Below are positions 60,624-64,000 of a DNA stretch of 64,000 nucleotides, piece by piece. Under the pieces are notes generated by a model. The model searched no databases. It saw nothing but the letters and a program-made list of their open reading frames with translations, and had not been told where the DNA came from. The DNA lies in the NCBI GenBank assembly GCA_017562135.1, contig QEYB01000388.1:124001-188000 (forward strand), given 5' to 3'. The translations under genes were made by a program, and so were the position numbers. Position 1 is the first letter of the stretch. Every line of letters begins with the position of its first letter. Source of the stretch: Dipylidium caninum. Lineage: Eukaryota > Platyhelminthes > Cestoda > Cyclophyllidea > Dipylidiidae.

Positions 60624-63600
60624 ATGTATCCAGAAGACCCGAACGATTTGTCGGCCTCTCAGTCTTCGTCTTCTTCGGATGATGAGGAATTAGAAACAGA
60701 ATCACTAAATACCGAGGTTTCTGAACTTGATCAACAGGTTGGCGAGACACTTTAAACATTCCTTCTTTTTTTAGCTTGAAGCAAATCCCTATCTATACGA
60801 TTCACACGTGCGTCGTATTACTCTTCTCCGAAAAGCTGGTGAACTTGACCGACTTCGGGAGGCGCGTGAGATGATGTCTCAACATTTTCCCCTCACACCA
60901 AGTAGGATTTTTTCGAGCATGAGAAAAATGTTTCTACATGTACTATTTTTCAATCATAGATTTTCTTCAACTTTTCAGAGTTGTGGTTACAATGGATTAA
61001 AGATGAAGCCTCTCTCTTGACAGAAGGTGATGATCGCGAACATATTTACAAACTCTTCAAACGAGCTTTAGCGGATTATCAAAGTAAGACACTCATTCAT
61101 GTTTCTCCTATCACTTTAACTTATTGCCGAAACACGGAGTTTAAGCTGAACAGTCAGTGAGGTTCCGTCTCTAAATCAATGAGAAGCAGCCGGATGGTGC
61201 TGTTATGTGCTCACTCTTCAGAGTATGACCATCCATGAGTGCAGTGCACAAATTAAGTATTAGTTTGAGAAAAGAGAACTACCAAAATGATTGCCTTCGT
61301 GGTGCCGAAAGTGAAAAATATCAGTGTTTAAGCCTCATAAGCTTCAAGAAATACGCTCATTGCTTCATCGGCCTGTCCCACCCATTAATGGTTGCTTCAA
61401 TATTTCGGTTTTTCATTATTCTTAAGTAGACGTATGTATAATGTATGTTTACAAGAGCTTTACTTCCGAGAGTAAGTGGCTTTGTTTTCTGTTTTTCGAC
61501 ATTATTTTAAACCGCAAGATGGGAGTAGTGGGAAAGGACTGCCACCATTTTGAGCCTTGAAAAATTTATCTCGTACGCTTCACGATGATTAGGTCAGTTC
61601 TCCTTCATAGAACTCAGTATTCCTCTTTTTTGGCCGGATTTACTTGTGGAATGAGCAGCATACCATCTGAATTATTCCCAAAAAATAATAAAATGAGGCT
61701 TAAGATAAATTCTATGATATATGAACTCCTCCTGACAGTTTCTCGCTGTATTTACTTACATATCGCAATTTCCGTTACTTCATCACTGACAGTAGCAACT
61801 TTAGATTCACTGGCTTGGATGATTGCCTCACTTCTTGGCGTAAACGCTTTTCATGTCTCCTGCTCATTTCACATATTTTTAGTAGACATGAATTCAGTAA
61901 ACCACAATTCGATCCTTTCGTCTTGATTAAAATCAAAGCTGTCGTCGTGGTAGTGCAAATGATGATACGCAGTTTCAAAACGTGGAATTAAATCTTATGC
62001 CAACTCTCGAAGGCCGATTTTTTTTCGCCCAAATTAATATTGGACTTTTACCAAATAAATGAGAAAGCGACCTCCTATGACTTCAAGTGTCACTACTAAT
62101 TTTGGGACTGGAGTGACATATTGGCTAAATTTATTGGTAAATGAAATTTCTTAATACTTATTAACGCCTCTACTCGATACCCCTTCGTATGTGGATGAAC
62201 TCCTATTCCCTCTTTTTCATAATGTTTGGCTTGCTATTACAAAGGGACAAGCTGTTAACCTCCTCGACTTTAGGTGTGGACGTATGGTTAGAGTACTGTC
62301 AGTACGCCATCGGTGGAATGGGTTCAGGTGACACCACAGAATTGGCACGTACTCGAGCTGTATTGGAGGATGCTGTGGCCAGCCAGGGTCTAAATTTTTC
62401 TCAAGGGGCCGTCCTCTTTGAGGTCTATCGCGAGTTCGAGACTATCTGTTTGGTTCAATTACAGGCCAAAGGCGTAAGTCAATCGTTTCGACCCTCTTAC
62501 TTTATTTTGTTAGGACCCTGAGGAAATTAAAAATCAAATAAATAGAATTGACAATATTTTTCAGCGGCAGTTAGGTATACCTCGTGTTGGTAAGTGTTCG
62601 ATTCTCTGCCGATTTGAATGCTCGCAGACATAAATCAGACGATGGAAGAATACAAGGTTTTTCTGACCGACATTGTGGAGGAGAAGGGTGTTACCGTCTC
62701 GACCGATTGCATGACGTCTTTTGAGTCAGCTCGAGCAAAGTGGCGAGCATTGGAAAATTATGAAACAGCAGTTACTGGGGCTGATGACGAGAATGCTTTA
62801 CTCTCGGCCTGGCAGACATACCTTACTTGGACAGTTGAGCATGCCTCCCGCAAGGGTACTCGTGGTAACGTTAACAAAGTCGAATCGGAGGTCTCTTTCA
62901 CACCGATGGAAGTAATTTGTCTTTTTGAACGAGCCGTCACAGATCTCTGTCTCCACGTCTCCGTGTGGCAACAAATGGCCGACTATCTAGAGACACATGT
63001 TTCTGCTGATCAGCAGCGTCTGGTCACCACATTATCGCGCGCCGTACGCAACATTCCCTGGAGTAGCGAACTTTGGTGCCGCTATGCATTGGCATGTGAG
63101 GCACGTGCGTGGGATTTTACGGCTGGCACAAATTCCGTAGGTGGTGGTTCATCCGAGCACCAACCGTCTGGCCTTCCAAACCAGTTTGATCCAGTCAAAG
63201 GTGGGCGTCTTTTTGTTCATCTCCATAATATTGTTTTAACACCCTTCATCCTCCGGGATGGGGGCTTCACTGGTTAAAATATTATTGAGGAATTTGATCC
63301 ATTATCGCAGTTAATGCCCCGATAGTCTGGCCTGGAATATTATGAGACTTGTTTATTCCAAGTATGCGGAAAGTTTTTCAACGGTAATCCTACTTCCCCA
63401 GAAGTCCTAATTTCCGTAACTTTGTGGGGCTTTTCTTTTCTGTGTCAATCAACGACCTCGTTAACCTAATTGTATGGTTTAAGTGTTGCGAAAGCGGACG
63501 CCCATCTCTGTGCTATTGGCAAATCAGTCTTAGGGCTTTCAATGCACTTCGATGCTCTTGGGCCGGCGATCGTTCCTGCATGAATGGCTTTTCGTGCGAC

Positions 63601-63925
63601 AACGGTTAATTCACTCATTTAAAAATAAGTACACTGAATTAGCTAACCTTATAGCAGATCTGCTTCTGAAACTTCCCATTTTCTGGTCAACTGATTAAGA
63701 TGGGGAGGCCTCGCATCTGTGGTGTACAGGAAGGTTGTTTATGGTACTTTGTTGACTAAGTACACTATTGATAGGAAGATTCTACCTATTCTTCTAAACC
63801 AGACATCTACGAAACTGCCTTGAAGTCCGGTTACGCCACAGCTACCGATCTAACCGCTGTTTGGACTGGTTATTGTGATTTTTTGCTGCGTATCCTTCGA
63901 AATTACGAGGATTCAAGTTTCCAAG
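60624..63925 (+). CDS. SART3: SART3 (U4/U6 recycling factor), N-terminal HAT-repeat half, continues past the window
   Basis: Exons: 60624-60737, 60775-60901, 60979-61083, 62274-62473, 62514-62589, 62628-63200 and 63775-63925. The protein starts MYPEDPNDLSASQSSSSSDD, with an acidic leader, then HAT repeats: LWLQWIKDEASLL, VDVWLEYCQYAIGGMG, VLFEVYREFETICL, IDNIFQRQLGIPR, DINQTMEEYKVFL, VICLFERAVTDLCL, VWQQMADYLETHV, LSRAVRNIPWSSELWCRYAL and LTAVWTGYCDFLLRI. Segments such as EVYREFE and FQRQLGIP match human SART3 (EAYREFE, FRRQLAIP). SART3 helps reassemble U4/U6 snRNPs in the nucleus and binds the deubiquitinase USP15. The RRMs and C-terminus should lie beyond 64000. The join between 63200 (phase 1) and 63775 (phase 0) does not fit, so a small exon may be missed. 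Confidence 0.92.
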
Positions 63926-64000
63926 GTAGTGTATCCATTGAGAAGTATATAATTCATATTCATTGGCTTTCGTTTATCTTAATACTATTCCAATCGTGGT

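Overview
The window is intron-rich nuclear DNA of an animal. It has spliced genes with GT..AG introns from about 80 bp to several kb, many simple repeats, no operons and no prokaryotic features. My best guess is a parasitic flatworm, probably a tapeworm. That rests on divergent but complete metazoan signalling genes, a mix of short and long introns, and a decayed LINE-type fragment. The species is inference.

Layout. 1-6292 is mostly non-coding and repeat-rich, with one candidate exon of an RGK-type small GTPase on the minus strand (1245-1348). 6293-16920 (+) is a complete seven-exon Src-family tyrosine kinase of 699 codons plus stop. About 1.5 kb of it (13410-14930, exons 4 and 5) is present again as a near-identical inverted copy at about 18370-19885, so kinase exons 6 and 7 lie between the two arms. 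19890-24420 holds no recognisable gene. 24423-27810 (-) is METTL14, the non-catalytic partner of the m6A RNA methyltransferase, with a decayed reverse-transcriptase relic in one intron and possible further exons near 28.1-28.7 kb. 31295-40788 (+) is a PH plus PTB adaptor resembling insulin receptor substrate. 41952-49787 (-) is a full-length P-glycoprotein-type ABCB transporter. About 50750-56160 (+) is an NFRKB/INO80G-like chromatin protein with an SR-rich open frame in one intron. At 57293-57470 (-) there is a lone exon that looks like the C-terminus of SART3. 58417-59265 (-) is an intronless basic RS-rich open frame. 60624 to the right edge (+) is the N-terminal HAT-repeat half of SART3.

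The genes are not a functional cluster. The kinase and the IRS-like adaptor could both act in tyrosine-kinase signalling, METTL14 and SART3 in RNA processing, NFRKB in chromatin, and the ABC pump in xenobiotic export. The most unusual feature is structural: two loci carry exon sets duplicated or displaced in inverted orientation (the kinase exons and the SART3 tail). Exon boundaries were assigned by eye from splice consensus and reading-frame phase, and may be off by a few bases.
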